64,000 bases of DNA from an uncultured Muriicola sp. (GTDB taxonomy: Bacteria; Bacteroidota; Bacteroidia; Flavobacteriales; Flavobacteriaceae). This document shows, piece by piece, positions 36,298 through 45,037 of this stretch (position 1 is the stretch's first letter; each line of letters begins with the position of its first letter). A program made the translations under genes and the position numbers. The notes below the pieces were generated by a model that did not search any database, was not told the origin of the DNA, and saw only the letters and a list, made by a program, of their open reading frames with translations. The DNA lies in contig NZ_CAMYKH010000017.1 of the NCBI RefSeq assembly GCF_947258935.1, positions 1 through 64,000 on the forward strand. Reading direction: 5' to 3'.

Positions 36298-36906
36298 CTT
36301 TTGAAAGTCGTTTAGGATATTTTGTCCTTTATCCTTATTGAACCATTGTTGTAGTTCTTCCTTAAATTCCGGAGATAAGGCTCCATGTTTTTGTCTGTAC
36401 TCATTAGCCATTATGGTAGCTTTTGTAGGTAGCGGACCCCAGGTTCCCAAAACTTCTGAAGTCTCTTGATCTATCACGATCAATTTAGGGATCGCCATTT
36501 TCTCATTGGTAAGAAATGCATCCATCAATTTTGGATGTTCATTGCGAAGTACGATCTTAAGATCTATTCGATCGTTGTAGGAGGCAATCTTATTCATCAC
36601 AGGAAGTGAAGGAGCGGAATCACCGCACCAACTTTCAGTGATGACCAACCAGTATACTTTTTGTTGATAGTCTGTTAGCTGCTTTACGACCTCTTCCAAT
36701 ATTTTCAATGTTTTATCCCAGCGGCGCATTCTTTTATCGTTCAGCACAGTATAGTGCTTATTGTCTTCGGTTTGTTCCGGTCCGGTGGTGCCATTATTAG
36801 CAGCTAGTTTTGAGACCAATTCCCGAAATTGAGCATAAGACATGGATTTGGAAATGGCCTTATGGATGATATCTTTTGTAGTATGTTCAGTAAGCGTATT
36901 GTTCAT
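36280..36906 (-). CDS. Thioredoxin-fold protein with single active-site cysteine
   Basis: A 208-residue protein of the Bacteroidota thioredoxin family type often annotated only as thioredoxin family protein. The site corresponding to WCGPC reads SWCGDSAPSLPVMNKIA, so the second cysteine is Ser. Downstream KMAIPKLIVIDQETSEVLGTWG has the cis-Pro region. No signal peptide. The single Cys argues against simple disulfide reductase chemistry; a monothiol or non-redox role is possible. Confidence 0.8.
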   Translation of the reverse strand: MNNTLTEHTTKDIIHKAISKSMSYAQFRELVSKLAANNGTTGPEQTEDNKHYTVLNDKRMRRWDKTLKILEEVVKQLTDYQQKVYWLVITESWCGDSAPSLPVMNKIASYNDRIDLKIVLRNEHPKLMDAFLTNEKMAIPKLIVIDQETSEVLGTWGPLPTKATIMANEYRQKHGALSPEFKEELQQWFNKDKGQNILNDFQKLLALK

Positions 36907-37013
36907 TATAGTGGTATTAGTACTTTGGAATAATTATTCGATTCAATTGTTGACCTGTACTTGGTAGGGTAAAGCATTCTTTCCTTACAATTCTAATGCA
37001 AGAATACAGGTAT

Positions 37014-38417
37014 TTACAAATTCTCCGGATTGATCGCCAGACTCTTAAAAAGCTTTGCTTTGGCCCCAAAGAACTTGTTTTGAAGCTCGTTTTGTTTAAG
37101 CCTGGCATCTATAAGTTTGTTTTCCCTGCTATTGATCAGGAACAATGAACTCTCGCCAAAACTAAATTTACGTTCTTCACCGTTAAGCAATATTCCATAA
37201 TTATTTACAATATCAAAAACTAGTTCATTTTGCTCTTCATAGGAATCGAGTTCATTGTAGATAGCAAGGATCTTATTAGTAATAGATACGGTAGCACTAG
37301 AATATTCATATTCTGCATCGCGCAATTTATATTTTGCCAATTTTAACTCCCCCCGCTCCTTCCGCAAGAAGAGAGGAAGACTAATATTAACGCCTCCCTT
37401 ATAATTTTCTGTCTCCAACGAATTGATCAATTCCGGCGTCTCTGTCAAAAAATTATATTCCAGATCAATCTTTGGCAACAATTGGTTTGTCTTTAGCCTT
37501 CTATCTATGATCAACTGATCTATTTTAAGGCCCAACGATTGTATTTTTGGATGATTTTCAATGGTAAAGCTATCTAGAGACCGTCCAAGTATCTCCAGGG
37601 CAGTATCAATTTCATCTTGCAGAGAAGTGTCAGGTATTACATTATCCTCTAGTTCTAATGGCACATTATTAGACATCCAAAGGAAATTAGAAAGCTCTAA
37701 ACTCTTGTTCTGTAGTTGCACTTCAGCCTGGGTTAAACTTAAGGCCCTGTTCTGATAGGCAATTTTTGCTTCCACAGTATCTATTGCAGCAATGTCGCCA
37801 GAAAGTGCCCTTGCCTTCACGCCATTAAAGCGGATCTCTGCATTGTTCAAAAATTGCCTGTATATCTCCCTGGAATTATAGGCTCTTAACCAGTCAAAAT
37901 ACGCCACTGATGCATTAAAAAGGATTTCATTGACCAGAAGGTCCCTGTCTACAACAGATTGCTCTCTGAAGAACTTAGCCTTTCGCAGTGTCGCCATCCT
38001 ATCATTTGCCAGAAACCCCCTCCCTAGTGAGAAAGAAACACCTGCGCTATAGAGTCCGTCTTCCGGTAAGGTTTCATCCGGGTTTAGAAATTGGCCATCT
38101 GTTTGTTCAAAATTTCCCTTTAATTCAATTCCGTACCAGGTGGGGATCTTAAAAGTAGCATTCAGCCTATCGTAATATTCTGTCCCTTTAAATTTCTTAC
38201 GGTCATAGTCAACTTCCACTTTGGGATCAAAACCACCTCTTGCCTTCATAAGGTTGGCCTCTCCAATGGCCAGGACCAATTCGGCTTGTTTCGCAATTGG
38301 ATGGTATTTCTTAACATATCCCAGGTATTCCCGGAAATTCAGTTTGAGGGTGTCATTCCCCTGACCTGAAAGCGACAGGGATACTAATAAACACAACAAT
38401 GGAAGATACTTCTTCAT
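37014..38417 (-). CDS. TolC-family outer membrane efflux protein
   Basis: A 467-residue protein with signal peptide MKKYLPLLCLLVSLSLSGQ and the long alpha-helical repeats of TolC-type outer membrane channels (e.g. FFREQSVVDRDLLVNEILF and NKILAIYNELDSYEEQNELV). It forms the outer membrane exit for the exporter encoded just upstream, two bases away. Together with the HlyD-like and ABC proteins it makes a type I-like envelope-spanning exporter. Confidence 0.88.
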   Translation of the reverse strand: MKKYLPLLCLLVSLSLSGQGNDTLKLNFREYLGYVKKYHPIAKQAELVLAIGEANLMKARGGFDPKVEVDYDRKKFKGTEYYDRLNATFKIPTWYGIELKGNFEQTDGQFLNPDETLPEDGLYSAGVSFSLGRGFLANDRMATLRKAKFFREQSVVDRDLLVNEILFNASVAYFDWLRAYNSREIYRQFLNNAEIRFNGVKARALSGDIAAIDTVEAKIAYQNRALSLTQAEVQLQNKSLELSNFLWMSNNVPLELEDNVIPDTSLQDEIDTALEILGRSLDSFTIENHPKIQSLGLKIDQLIIDRRLKTNQLLPKIDLEYNFLTETPELINSLETENYKGGVNISLPLFLRKERGELKLAKYKLRDAEYEYSSATVSITNKILAIYNELDSYEEQNELVFDIVNNYGILLNGEERKFSFGESSLFLINSRENKLIDARLKQNELQNKFFGAKAKLFKSLAINPENL

Positions 38418-38419
38418 AC

Positions 38420-39772
38420 TTACTTTTTCTCATTTTGTGCCATCCCATCTTCGGGCTGATAATAATTTGGCGGAAAACCATTTAATTGTCTCCAGAGCTC
38501 ATACCAGATAGGAACATCATCAAGTAGCGCGAGTGTATTTGCTCCGGAGCCTACGCGAATGTCCTTAGGCCAAGGATTATCATCCGGATCCTGAGCGAGT
38601 AATACCCTGTACTTCCCATTATTACTTATAAATGTTTCAATAGCGATGATCTTACCGCCATAGGTTCCATAGGATACATTGGGCCACCCACTAAAAACAA
38701 TGGCAGGCCATCCATCAAATTGTATCCTCACTTTTTCTCCTATACTTACCAAAGGCAGGTCTATGGGAGCCACATAGGTTTCCACAGCCATGGCATATTC
38801 TGAAGGCATGATCCCTACCAATTTATCTCCTTCCTTAAAGGTCTCACCAATTCCTGCCTGCAAGGCTTTATTGATATAACCACTCTGAGGTGCCCGGATA
38901 TAGTACATCTGGCTGCGGATCTCGTAATTGGTGTATTCGTTTTCGAGCTTGGTCACCTGGGCCTCCGAATCGAACTGATTAGACTGGGCAGTGAACATAT
39001 CGCTCTGGGCTTTAGAGATCTTATCCGTGTATTCTGCCTGCACCCGATTTATCTCCATTGAAGCATTAAGAATCTCGTTCTTAGATGCCAGTAGTTTATT
39101 TTCCTGAGAAATTAGTTTTGCCTGTGTTTCCTGAAGTTTCAGCCTTTTTTCTTCCACATCTGTCACGGCTTTTAGTCCTTCTTCTTCTAATTTCTCAACC
39201 CTCTCGAACTGTCTTTGCGCGATAGTTAGGTTAGTTTTGGCAGCCTCCAAGTCAATACTATCGCTTTGTACTTTTAAATTGGCTTGTAGCAACTTGTTCC
39301 TGGCCTGTTCTAATTTTAATAAACGTTCCCTGTTAAGGGCAATAACCTGAGAGTTAAGTGCCTTTACCTTTCCTTGATAAGAAGTTACGGCCATGGACTT
39401 CGATTTAATTTGATCGCCGGTTCTCTCGATTAGATTTGGATCGAAATATTCATTTTTTACTTCAGATATAAAAAGGATGGTATCCCCTTTTGTCACAAAA
39501 TCGCCTTCCTGAACATACCACTTTTCAATTCTACCGGGGATAGGTGATTGTATTGTTTGAGGACGGTGCTCGGGATTCCGCGTTGTGAGGTATCCTTTTC
39601 CTGAGATTGTTTGGGTCCAGGGCAGAAAAAGCACTATGAGTCCAAAAAAGGAAAATGCTAGCAGAAAGCGATTAAAATGCTTGTAATGCCTTTTATGAAA
39701 TACCCTTTGAGAAGATTTATATCGCAAAAGATCTACCTGCCTATTTAATTTATTAGGTGAAATATTCAACAT
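38420..39772 (-). CDS. HlyD-family membrane fusion (periplasmic adaptor) protein
   Basis: A 450-residue adaptor with one N-terminal membrane span (about residues 32-52), a lipoyl-like half motif (PIPGRIEKWYVQEGDFVTKGD), a coiled-coil hairpin of about 170 residues (about 115-285), the second lipoyl half (APQSGYINKALQAGIGETFKEGD) and a beta-barrel. It bridges the ABC protein and TolC-like channel. The C-terminus is unusual for a tail ending in WRQLNGFPPNYYQPEDG. It lies five bases after the ABC gene. Confidence 0.9.
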   Translation of the reverse strand: MLNISPNKLNRQVDLLRYKSSQRVFHKRHYKHFNRFLLAFSFFGLIVLFLPWTQTISGKGYLTTRNPEHRPQTIQSPIPGRIEKWYVQEGDFVTKGDTILFISEVKNEYFDPNLIERTGDQIKSKSMAVTSYQGKVKALNSQVIALNRERLLKLEQARNKLLQANLKVQSDSIDLEAAKTNLTIAQRQFERVEKLEEEGLKAVTDVEEKRLKLQETQAKLISQENKLLASKNEILNASMEINRVQAEYTDKISKAQSDMFTAQSNQFDSEAQVTKLENEYTNYEIRSQMYYIRAPQSGYINKALQAGIGETFKEGDKLVGIMPSEYAMAVETYVAPIDLPLVSIGEKVRIQFDGWPAIVFSGWPNVSYGTYGGKIIAIETFISNNGKYRVLLAQDPDDNPWPKDIRVGSGANTLALLDDVPIWYELWRQLNGFPPNYYQPEDGMAQNEKK

Positions 39773-39777
39773 AACTT

Positions 39778-41445
39778 CTAACTTTCTTTAATGATTTCGC
39801 CATTTTTCATGGTAATGATCCTTGTACAGTTTTTTACCCACTGAGGATTCTGACTTACGACAACGAGTGCCCATGGATTTTTTCTGTCTACTAGGAAATC
39901 CATGATCTTCCGGGATTCATCGGGATTAAAATGATCTAGAGGGTCTTTCAGGATCAATAAACGTGGCTTTCGCACAATACTTCTGGCCAGTACAATCTTT
40001 TTTGAGATCACGTAAGGTATTTGTTGCCCCTCAGGATAAAGCATAGTCCTCAGGCCTTTTGGTTGCTCTTTAACAAACTCAGTGAGCCCTGCCTTTTCTA
40101 GTGCCCAATAGACATCGTCCTCACTTACTGAAACATCCCCAAAGGTGATATTTTCGAGTATGCTGCCTTCAAATGGTGATTCTTCGGTTAAGGACTGACC
40201 TACATGAGAGCGGTAGTAATTAAGAGAAATAGAGGTCAAGGACACATTATTAACATAAATGGCTCCTGCATCGGGCTCCAGAATACCTGCCATTAGTCTT
40301 AATAGGGTAGATTTGCCCGAACTACTATCACCGTTTATTAAAATGGTACACTCAGGAGTGATCATAAGTGACAACTTTTTTATGACGTATTTATTGGTTT
40401 TGGGAACTTTGTATTCAATATCCTTCAATTCTACATTGAACGGGGCATTATCGCTAAAAGGGTGCTCCCCATCCTGAGATTCCAATTCTTTATCTACAAC
40501 CTGACCGAGTTTTTCGAGCGAAGTAAGCAGGTCATAGAAAGTTTCCAGTCCCAGGATAAGTTTTTCAACACTATTGATTACCAGAAGAATGATAATCTCT
40601 GCTGCTACGAACTGGCCTATATTCATCTCCTGATTCAAAACGAGGATTCCACCAATAAGTAAAAGGCCAACTGTAACCAGTACTTTAAAGCCGATCATCT
40701 GAATAAACTGGATTACCAGAATACGGAAATGACCTTCACGGGCTTGTAGGTACTTCTCCACCAGAATATCATTTTTATCCATGGCAAGACTGGTCTTCCC
40801 GGATAGCTTAAAACTGATGATAGATCTGGCAACTTCCTGTAACCAGTGTGCCACCCTATATTTATTTTCAGACTCTTCCAGGCTGGTGTCCAAACCTTTT
40901 TGTGCGGTAAATTTGAACACAAAATAAATTAATAGCAGTAACAGGAAACCATAGATAATAAAGAAGGGGTGGTAAAATGATAGCAACATAAGACCAAAGA
41001 TGATCTGCAGTAATGCAGCCGGAAAATCTATCAGGATCTTTGCCAACCCCTTTTGAACGGTAAGGGTGTCGAAGAAACGGTTAGCCAGCTCCGGGGGATA
41101 TACATTACGAAGCTCGCTCATCTTAATTTTTGGAAAGCGATAAGCAAATTCAAAAGATGAACGCGTAAAGATCTTTTGCTGTATATTCTCAATGATCCTG
41201 ATTTGCATAAGCTGTAAAATCCCAACAAATGCAACCCCAAGAGTTACCAGTATAACAAGGACAATCCATGAGGTGCTAATCTGCGCTCCCTGAATTAAGT
41301 TAATGATAGCCTGGATACCCAAAGGAAGAGAGAGGTTAACCAGACCGGCAAAGATGGCATAGTAAAATACCTGCATTACATCTCTTTTATCTAACTGGAG
41401 CATTCCCAGTAATCTTTGCCAGGCAGTAAGTACAGTTTTAGCCAT
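39778..41445 (-). CDS. ABC half-transporter with degenerate nucleotide-binding domain
   Basis: A 555-residue permease-ATPase without the N-terminal C39 peptidase domain found in bacteriocin exporters. About five or six membrane spans lie in residues 20-295. The ATPase domain keeps Walker A (GDSSSGKST, about 370-378) but the other motifs have drifted. The signature LSGGQ is not recognisable (VISKKIVLARSIV stands in its place). Walker B ends LLILKDPLDHF, so the usual DE pair is KD. The H-loop His is Gln (VVVSQNPQW). It is grouped with HlyD- and TolC-type genes, so it should drive export; how well it hydrolyses ATP is open. Confidence 0.85.
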   Translation of the reverse strand: MAKTVLTAWQRLLGMLQLDKRDVMQVFYYAIFAGLVNLSLPLGIQAIINLIQGAQISTSWIVLVILVTLGVAFVGILQLMQIRIIENIQQKIFTRSSFEFAYRFPKIKMSELRNVYPPELANRFFDTLTVQKGLAKILIDFPAALLQIIFGLMLLSFYHPFFIIYGFLLLLLIYFVFKFTAQKGLDTSLEESENKYRVAHWLQEVARSIISFKLSGKTSLAMDKNDILVEKYLQAREGHFRILVIQFIQMIGFKVLVTVGLLLIGGILVLNQEMNIGQFVAAEIIILLVINSVEKLILGLETFYDLLTSLEKLGQVVDKELESQDGEHPFSDNAPFNVELKDIEYKVPKTNKYVIKKLSLMITPECTILINGDSSSGKSTLLRLMAGILEPDAGAIYVNNVSLTSISLNYYRSHVGQSLTEESPFEGSILENITFGDVSVSEDDVYWALEKAGLTEFVKEQPKGLRTMLYPEGQQIPYVISKKIVLARSIVRKPRLLILKDPLDHFNPDESRKIMDFLVDRKNPWALVVVSQNPQWVKNCTRIITMKNGEIIKES

Positions 41446-42124
41446 TCGTGTTCTTGTTTAAAGAATTAAATACCAAATGAGAGAAGTATTCCGTTGGGGT
41501 AACCTCTTTGTTACAATTGGTCAGAGAAGGGAAATGTTGTGTCAGGAAATACTGGTGAAGGGTTCCATCCAATGCAGTACTCGCAAGGCTTGAAGGAAAG
41601 GGGTACTCCTGATCAACCTCTATGATCATTTCACTGATCCGTAAGACCATACGCTTATATATTTCAAAATATCCTTCTTTATTTTCGGTGTCTACTTCTT
41701 TTGTAAGATAAGATTTTGAGTATTCATTTATAATGATATTATTTAACAAGACCTCATTAATATGAGAAAAGGAGGTATCCAGAACTACTGGCTTGCTTAT
41801 GATCTCAATTGCTATTCTGAGTTTCTCTGAAGGATCGGCAATACTGTTTGTTGCAAAGACCAACTGATATTCTAACCAACCCCAGTACCAGGAGGTCAAA
41901 TAAAGTAACAACTTATGTTTGTTCTCAAAATATCGGTATATAGAACTCTCATTGGAACTTATCCTATCTCCTAATTTTTTAAATGTAAATGCCTCAAATC
42001 CTATTTCATGGATCAAGAGAATACTGTGTTCCACTATTCTTTTACCCAAAGCAGAAGATTCAGGATCCTTCAAATATGTCTTTTTGTTTACTTCAATCTT
42101 GATTGTTTGCAGCAAATGTTTCAT
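41438..42124 (-). CDS. TetR/AcrR-family regulator of the exporter operon
   Basis: A 228-residue protein with an N-terminal TetR-type helix-turn-helix (EAFTFKKLGDRISSNESSIYRYFENKHKLLLYLTSWYW, key FTFKKLGDRI and IYRYFENKHKLL) and a helical ligand-binding domain. It is first gene of the tetR-abc-hlyD-tolC operon and overlaps the ABC gene by eight bases, so it probably controls its own operon. Palindromes lie immediately upstream of its promoter box. The inducer is unknown. Confidence 0.88.
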   Translation of the reverse strand: MKHLLQTIKIEVNKKTYLKDPESSALGKRIVEHSILLIHEIGFEAFTFKKLGDRISSNESSIYRYFENKHKLLLYLTSWYWGWLEYQLVFATNSIADPSEKLRIAIEIISKPVVLDTSFSHINEVLLNNIIINEYSKSYLTKEVDTENKEGYFEIYKRMVLRISEMIIEVDQEYPFPSSLASTALDGTLHQYFLTQHFPSLTNCNKEVTPTEYFSHLVFNSLNKNTNG

Positions 42125-42144
42125 AGTAACTTAAATTAAAGGTG

Positions 42145-42152
42145 CAAATATA
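42145..42152 (-). promoter_or_regulatory. Putative -7 promoter box of tetR-abc-hlyD-tolC
   Basis: The minus strand reads TATATTTG (TAnnTTTG), 21 bases before the tetR ATG. A 13-base palindrome abuts it on the upstream side. Confidence 0.5.
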
Positions 42153-42201
42153 ATAGTATTACTATCACATACTAGTAGTTTAACTGTTATTTAACAATAG
42201 T
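42153..42201. promoter_or_regulatory. Candidate TetR operators (two palindromes)
   Basis: ATAGTA-T-TACTAT at 42153-42165 is a perfect inverted repeat touching the tetR -7 box. ACTGTTATTTAACAATAGT at 42183-42201 is an imperfect 19-base palindrome with seven of nine pairs matching. TACTAGTA at 42170-42177 lies between. A repressor bound here could block both divergent promoters. The protein-DNA link is inferred. Confidence 0.4.
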
Positions 42202-42229
42202 ATTGCTTTTTAATATATTATTTATCTTT

Positions 42230-42237
42230 TATATTTG
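42230..42237 (+). promoter_or_regulatory. Putative -7 promoter box of the interrupted small gene
   Basis: TATATTTG (TAnnTTTG) lies 27 bases before the ATG at 42265. A TTG occurs at 42203-42205, spacing 24, slightly longer than usual. Confidence 0.45.
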
Positions 42238-42264
42238 TAGTGATCAATTAATAAAACAAAACTT

Positions 42265-42624
42265 ATGGTATTAAAAAGATTGTTTATCGGATGTTTTTTC
42301 TGCCTATGCTCTTTTGCGTACGCTCAGGAGAAAAAATAGGTTCCAATAAAAGAAGGGACCATCTTAACTATTGCCCAACCAGCTTCGGCCGAATACCAAC
42401 ACATTCATTTCCCGAGGAAAAACTTTATCATTAAACGAGGTGGTATCGCAGACATGAAATCTGTTTATGGAAAGCAAGTAGAAGTTGTTGCTTTTGCCTA
42501 TACTGATGAAGGTGACACTAAGGTTACTATTAAACGTACAGATGGAAAGAAGTTTTTTAGAAATTTCCGTACAGTTGATGCACATTTAGAGGATGCATTG
42601 TCTTCTGGTGAATTGAAAAAGTAA
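42265..42624 (+). pseudogene. Small secreted protein gene interrupted by a single in-frame TAG
   Basis: From the ATG at 42265 the frame encodes a signal peptide (MVLKRLFIGCFFCLCSFAYAQ) and stops at codon 25, TAG at 42337-42339. Reading through in the same frame gives 95 more codons to TAA at 42622-42624, with normal composition (e.g. EGTILTIAQPASAEYQHIHF, KRGGIADMKSVYGKQVEVVAF). The full product would be 119 residues. One base change (CAG or AAG to TAG) explains the break. A promoter box upstream and a strong terminator downstream are intact. I do not recognise the family with certainty. It is divergent from the TetR-exporter operon. Confidence 0.75.
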
Positions 42625-42638
42625 GAGTTTATTCTCTG

Positions 42639-42685
42639 CACCGGCCATTTCATTAATTAGAACTAATTCTTGGATGTGGCCGGTG
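42639..42685 (+). terminator. Rho-independent terminator after the interrupted small gene
   Basis: CACCGGCCA (42639-42647) pairs with TGGCCGGTG (42677-42685), followed by TTTTTTT. The loop contains a small inner hairpin, ATTAG-AA-CTAAT. Confidence 0.8.
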
Positions 42686-42785
42686 TTTTTTTCCGTAACC
42701 CATTCGTATTTCAACTACTATGCAATTTGTTCATGTTTATGCAAATTGATATAATCCACTATCTTTAAGAAAAAGACAGTATAGC

Positions 42786-43349
42786 ATGGAAAAACATCGT
42801 TGCGGGTGGTGTCTAAGCAGTGAGCTGTACAAGTCCTATCACGATCATGAATGGGGCGTGCCGGTCAAAGACGATGCTACAATCTTCGAATTCCTGATTT
42901 TGGAGACCTTTCAGGCCGGACTTAGTTGGATCACTATCCTAAATAAACGGCAAAATTTCAGAAAAGCATTCGATAATTTCGACTATAAAAAAATAGCTGC
43001 CTATAATCAGCAAAAAATAGATTCTCTGTTGCAGGATGCCGGAATTATTCGAAATAAGCTCAAGATCAAAGCAACAATCAGTAACGCTCATGCGTTTATG
43101 GAAGTACAAGCTCAGTTTGGAAGCTTTAGCAACTATATTTGGGAATTTGTGGATCATACCCCCATAAAGAATTCCTTTAATAATTATAAAGAAATGCCCG
43201 CAACCACTGAAATATCTGATCGCCTAAGCAAGGATCTGAAGTCCAGAGGTTTTAAATTTGTTGGCAGTACAGTGGTTTACGCCCATATGCAGGCAACAGG
43301 GATGGTAAATGATCACGAAATCACTTGTTTCCGATACCATGAAGTATAA
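42786..43349 (+). CDS. tag: DNA-3-methyladenine glycosylase I
   Basis: A 187-residue base-excision enzyme that removes 3-methyladenine. The family signatures are present: CGWC near the N-terminus with YHDHEWGVP, then FEFLILETFQAGLSWITILNKR (catalytic region, key Glu and Trp) and NDHEITCFRYHEV at the C-terminus, which supplies zinc ligands. Length is normal. It overlaps the next gene by 11 bases. Confidence 0.96.
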   Translation: MEKHRCGWCLSSELYKSYHDHEWGVPVKDDATIFEFLILETFQAGLSWITILNKRQNFRKAFDNFDYKKIAAYNQQKIDSLLQDAGIIRNKLKIKATISNAHAFMEVQAQFGSFSNYIWEFVDHTPIKNSFNNYKEMPATTEISDRLSKDLKSRGFKFVGSTVVYAHMQATGMVNDHEITCFRYHEV

Positions 43350-43923
43350 ACAAATTCTCTTTATTTTAATATGTTCCTGTTGTATTCAGGGTGTAGCTCA
43401 AGCCAAGTATGAAAGAGAACATCGAATTAAAAAAAGTCAGTTCCCTGAAGAGGCTCATGCCTTGCTCGCCAATGAGATCACTAAAGTAAAAAGGTTGCGC
43501 TTCTACAAAGAAACAGATAGTGCCAAAACCAGATTTGAGGCCAAATTTAAAAAAGACAGGCTGCATTATAGCATGGAATTTGATTCTGATGGAATACTTG
43601 AAGATGTTGAGATCCTTATCAAAGAAATAGATATCCCCAATGACACCTTTACTTCTATAGAAAGCTACTTAAATCAGTCGTATTCAAAATATCATATTCG
43701 AAAAATACAACAACTGTACCCGGTGAAGAATAGGGAAGAGGTTAAAAAGACCCTGAAAGAGGCCTTTCAAAACTTGCTTCTCCCTTCTGTTAACTATAAG
43801 CTATTGGTCTCTTGTAAAACTGAGGATGGCAAGATGGATTTCGAATTTCTCTTCGATTCGGCCGGAACTTTTAAGAAAAAGAGAGCATTACTCCCCCCTA
43901 ACTATGACCACGTTCTTTATTAG
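43339..43923 (+). CDS. Exported hypothetical protein downstream of tag
   Basis: A 194-residue protein with signal peptide MKYKQILFILICSCCIQGVAQA. The mature part has two similar halves with alternating basic and beta-type segments (FEAKFKKDRLHYSMEFDSDGILEDVEIL and VSCKTEDGKMDFEFLFDSAGTFKKKR, key parts YSMEFDSDG and FEFLFDSAG), suggesting a duplicated PepSY-like fold. That fold assignment is tentative. The ATG at 43339 lies inside the end of tag, in another frame; the earlier start at 43309 lacks a signal peptide. Periplasmic, function unknown. Confidence 0.65.
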   Translation: MKYKQILFILICSCCIQGVAQAKYEREHRIKKSQFPEEAHALLANEITKVKRLRFYKETDSAKTRFEAKFKKDRLHYSMEFDSDGILEDVEILIKEIDIPNDTFTSIESYLNQSYSKYHIRKIQQLYPVKNREEVKKTLKEAFQNLLLPSVNYKLLVSCKTEDGKMDFEFLFDSAGTFKKKRALLPPNYDHVLY

Positions 43924-43940
43924 TGGTCTTTAGTATGAAA

Positions 43941-44606
43941 TTATTTGTCCACTTCTTTTAATAGTTCCAGATAGTGATCACGAGAGATCAATTCAGCACC
44001 TAAGCTTTCCAAGTGATCAGTGTGCAATTGACAATCGATCAGAGCGTAGTTCAATTTTTCCAACTCCCTCGCAAGATGGATCAGGGCATATTTAGAGGCA
44101 TCTTTCGCTTTACTGAACATGCTTTCTCCACAAAACACATGACCCAGGTCTAATCCATACAAACCTCCAACCAACGTTTCTCCTTCCCAAACTTCATATG
44201 AATGTGCATACCCTTTTTTATGAAGCAGAATATAAGCTTCCGTCATCCTATCAGTGATCCAGGTACCTTTTTGGCCAGGTCTGTACGCCTTGGCACAATG
44301 TTGAATTACTTCTTTGAATGCCTTGTCTTTAGTAACCTTAAACTTGCCCTTATTTAAGGTATTGCGCATACTCTTAGAGATCTTTATCTTCTCAGGGAAC
44401 AACACCATTCGTGGATCGGGACTCCACCATAGGATTAAAGAATCTTCATTAAACCATGGAAAAATTGCATTCTTATAGGCCAATAGCAATCGCTCTGGCG
44501 AAAGATCACCTCCAACGGCCAAAAGTCCTTCAGAGTTGGCCATGTCTACTGCCGGAAAAAGTAGCCGGTCATCTAGAAATGATATGGGCCTGTTCTTATT
44601 CTTCAC
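43941..44606 (-). CDS. aat: Leucyl/phenylalanyl-tRNA-protein transferase, GTG start
   Basis: A 221-residue enzyme of the N-end rule that adds Leu or Phe to proteins with N-terminal Lys or Arg. Signature segments are GLLAVGGDLSPERLLLAY, IFPWFNEDSLILWWSPDPRMVL, GTWITDRMTEAY, AHSYEVWEGETLVGGLYGL (key parts) and FCGESMFSKAKDASKYAL. No ATG fits; an in-frame TAA four codons above forces the GTG at 44606 or a rarer codon as start. It is convergent with the upstream exported-protein gene. Confidence 0.95.
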   Translation of the reverse strand: MKNKNRPISFLDDRLLFPAVDMANSEGLLAVGGDLSPERLLLAYKNAIFPWFNEDSLILWWSPDPRMVLFPEKIKISKSMRNTLNKGKFKVTKDKAFKEVIQHCAKAYRPGQKGTWITDRMTEAYILLHKKGYAHSYEVWEGETLVGGLYGLDLGHVFCGESMFSKAKDASKYALIHLARELEKLNYALIDCQLHTDHLESLGAELISRDHYLELLKEVDK

Positions 44607-44660
44607 GGTACTAATTTATCCTCCCTAATACTTGGGAAACTCTTTAAAGGTAGTTATCCT

Positions 44661-45035
44661 CTAGAAAGGCAGGTCATCGTGGTCTTCTTCATTTAATTCA
44701 TTGGCAGGCTCAAAGGCGTCCATTGGCGGTACCGGAGGCATTTCTTGAGAGGCACCTGAATCTTGTTTTTCAATGCGCCACCCCTGTATAGAATTGAAAT
44801 ATTTGGTTTCCCCCTGAGGATTTACCCATTCCCTACCGCGAATGTTAATACTCACTTTCACTGTATCGCCTTCTTTAAAAGTGTCTAAAAGATCGGTTTT
44901 GTCTTGCACAAACTCAATCATTATAGTTTGTGGATACTGTTCTTCAGTGGTTACAACTAATTCGCGCTTTCTGAAACCTTTAGATCCATAGGTTTTGGTT
45001 TCATCAATCATTTTAACTTTTCCCTGTATTTCCAT
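44661..45035 (-). CDS. DUF3127 protein (OB-fold-like)
   Basis: A 124-residue soluble protein with the DUF3127 pattern: GKVKMIDETKTYGSKGFRKRELVV, IMIEFVQDKTDLLDTFKEGDTVKVSINIRGREW (key EFVQDK and VSINIRGREW) and YFNSIQGWRIEK. The tail is acidic (ANELNEEDHDDLPF), resembling the acidic tip of single-strand DNA-binding proteins. An SSB-like role is an inference from that tail and the beta-rich fold. It follows the flavin reductase gene by two bases. Confidence 0.85.
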   Translation of the reverse strand: MEIQGKVKMIDETKTYGSKGFRKRELVVTTEEQYPQTIMIEFVQDKTDLLDTFKEGDTVKVSINIRGREWVNPQGETKYFNSIQGWRIEKQDSGASQEMPPVPPMDAFEPANELNEEDHDDLPF

Positions 45036-45037
45036 AT

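Noticed and set aside
42337..42339. TAG as a recoded pyrrolysine or other non-standard codon
   Set aside because: No pyl genes or recoding signals are visible and aat, tag and many other genes here use ordinary stops; a point mutation is simpler.
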